A stretch of 64,000 nucleotides of DNA from Deltaproteobacteria bacterium. Lineage in GTDB: Bacteria; Bdellovibrionota_B; Oligoflexia; Oligoflexales; Bog-1112. The notes beneath the pieces were generated by a model, which saw only the letters and a list, made by a program, of their open reading frames with translations, ran no database searches and was not told the DNA's origin. Shown piece by piece: positions 63,545 to 64,000 of the stretch (position 1 is its first letter; the number at the start of each line of letters is the position of its first letter). Where the stretch lies: positions 1 through 64,000 of the forward strand of contig JACPKR010000008.1 of NCBI GenBank assembly GCA_016186945.1. Direction: 5' to 3'. Made by a program: the position numbers and the translations under genes.

Positions 63545-64000
63545 ATGAAGCTGATTATCTCTCTACTTATGGTTATGAATAGCTGGACGGCGTTAAAAGC
63601 GGCATCCCTAGCTGATGTAGGGGTCGCCTATTTTTCCAGATACTGGGGCTTGCTGTATAACCAGTTTCGTAAAATTCACAGTAATGGTTCCCGCCTGGAA
63701 TGGTTCAACGAGGTCGCGTTACCCAATGCTGCCTCCTTTCCCAAGAGTGCCAAGCTTTTTGTTGGTGCTCTTCCTATTCATTATGACGCGATATCGGGGA
63801 TTGACTACTACAATGAAATGTTACATGTGGGTGTGAATGCTGTCCTAAGTGTCGTGGACGAGTATGAAATTCAGTCCCGAGAGGGGCTTAGTGATTACAA
63901 GGCCTACTTTTCGCGCTTTCGACCCGTGACCAAGGAGGATTGGAGGAAAGCAAACGTCGATCAATTGCACCTTGAGTCTCCTGATTTTGACGGGGTTTCA
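63545..64000 (+). CDS. PTPMT1-like exported phosphatase, truncated by window end
   Basis: First 152 codons of an open frame. Signal peptide (MKLIISLLMVMNSWTALKA). ASFPKSAKLFVGALPIHYD, then VLSVVDEYEIQ, EDWRKANVDQLHLESPDFDG follow the layout (GALP..., VNEEYE, EW...GVEQLxLxTxDxxG) of PTPMT1-type dual-specificity phosphatases, some of which act on phosphatidylglycerophosphate. The CX5R catalytic loop would be beyond the window end. ATG 63545 with GAAGGT upstream. Not complete, so family is likely but catalysis unproven. Confidence 0.7.
   Translation, partial: MKLIISLLMVMNSWTALKAASLADVGVAYFSRYWGLLYNQFRKIHSNGSRLEWFNEVALPNAASFPKSAKLFVGALPIHYDAISGIDYYNEMLHVGVNAVLSVVDEYEIQSREGLSDYKAYFSRFRPVTKEDWRKANVDQLHLESPDFDGVS

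Overview
The window looks like a chromosome segment of a free-living or facultatively host-associated Gram-negative bacterium. It has many Sec/Tat-exported proteins, lipoproteins, outer-membrane barrels ending in Phe, a glyoxylate shunt, aerobic and probably nitrogen-oxide respiration, and dense dispersed repeats. No rRNA, tRNA, CRISPR array, phage or transposase gene was seen. A CoxB with a fused cytochrome c domain, a MoaC-MoaB fusion, degenerate receiver/TPR proteins and large exported proteins suggest a lineage near Bdellovibrionota/Deltaproteobacteria. That placement is inference only.

Layout. 0-6.5 kb: lipoprotein, aceB-aceA (minus strand), nadE. 6.6-17.6 kb: exported protein, then a four-gene Nar/NXR-type molybdoenzyme operon (catalytic alpha, Fe-S beta, haem-b gamma, TorD/NarJ chaperone), pdxH and a NarK-like transporter whose leader resembles that of the alpha subunit. 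17.7-20.6 kb: acidic exported protein and a receiver/TPR protein. 20.6-25.1 kb (minus): coxB-coxA-coxC-cox4-SCO, an A2-type cytochrome oxidase. 25.2-29.7 kb: E2-like acyltransferase, monohaem outer-membrane barrel, orphan VapB-like antitoxin, pdxJ. 29.9-35.7 kb: two large lipoproteins related to the first one, an F420-dependent-reductase-like protein, a membrane-anchored helical protein. 35.8-39.8 kb: pstSCAB, split by an inserted gene. 39.9-49.5 kb: AAA-ATPase/DUF4143, kbl-tdh-adh-moeBR, then a minus-strand molybdenum-cofactor cluster (moaCB, moeA, moaD, moaE, mobA). 49.6-56.6 kb: class II ribonucleotide reductase, exported ankyrin protein, receiver-like protein, nadC-birA. 56.9-64 kb: hotdog thioesterase, a 1067-residue exported protein with kinase-like motifs, isoprenylcysteine-type methyltransferase, dolichyl-phosphate-mannose-synthase-like enzyme, chorismate-utilising synthase, and a truncated PTPMT1-like phosphatase.

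How it fits together. The Mo-cofactor genes would supply the Tat-exported molybdoenzyme. Its haem-b gamma subunit would exchange electrons with periplasmic cytochrome c, which the oxidase cluster also uses. NarK-like transport and a shared leader motif point to nitrate/nitrite as substrate. Direction (nitrate reduction or nitrite oxidation) cannot be told from sequence.

The most unusual structural feature is a palindromic element (13 cores, longest form with 14-bp terminal inverted repeats). It lies between genes, but it also forms the C-termini of the SCO and PstB proteins and an in-frame insert in MoeA. It carries a 9-nt match to the 16S rRNA anti-Shine-Dalgarno tail. A second event worth attention is a roughly 0.8-kb insertion exactly at the pstC/pstA overlap, where the overlap is duplicated and both genes stay intact.
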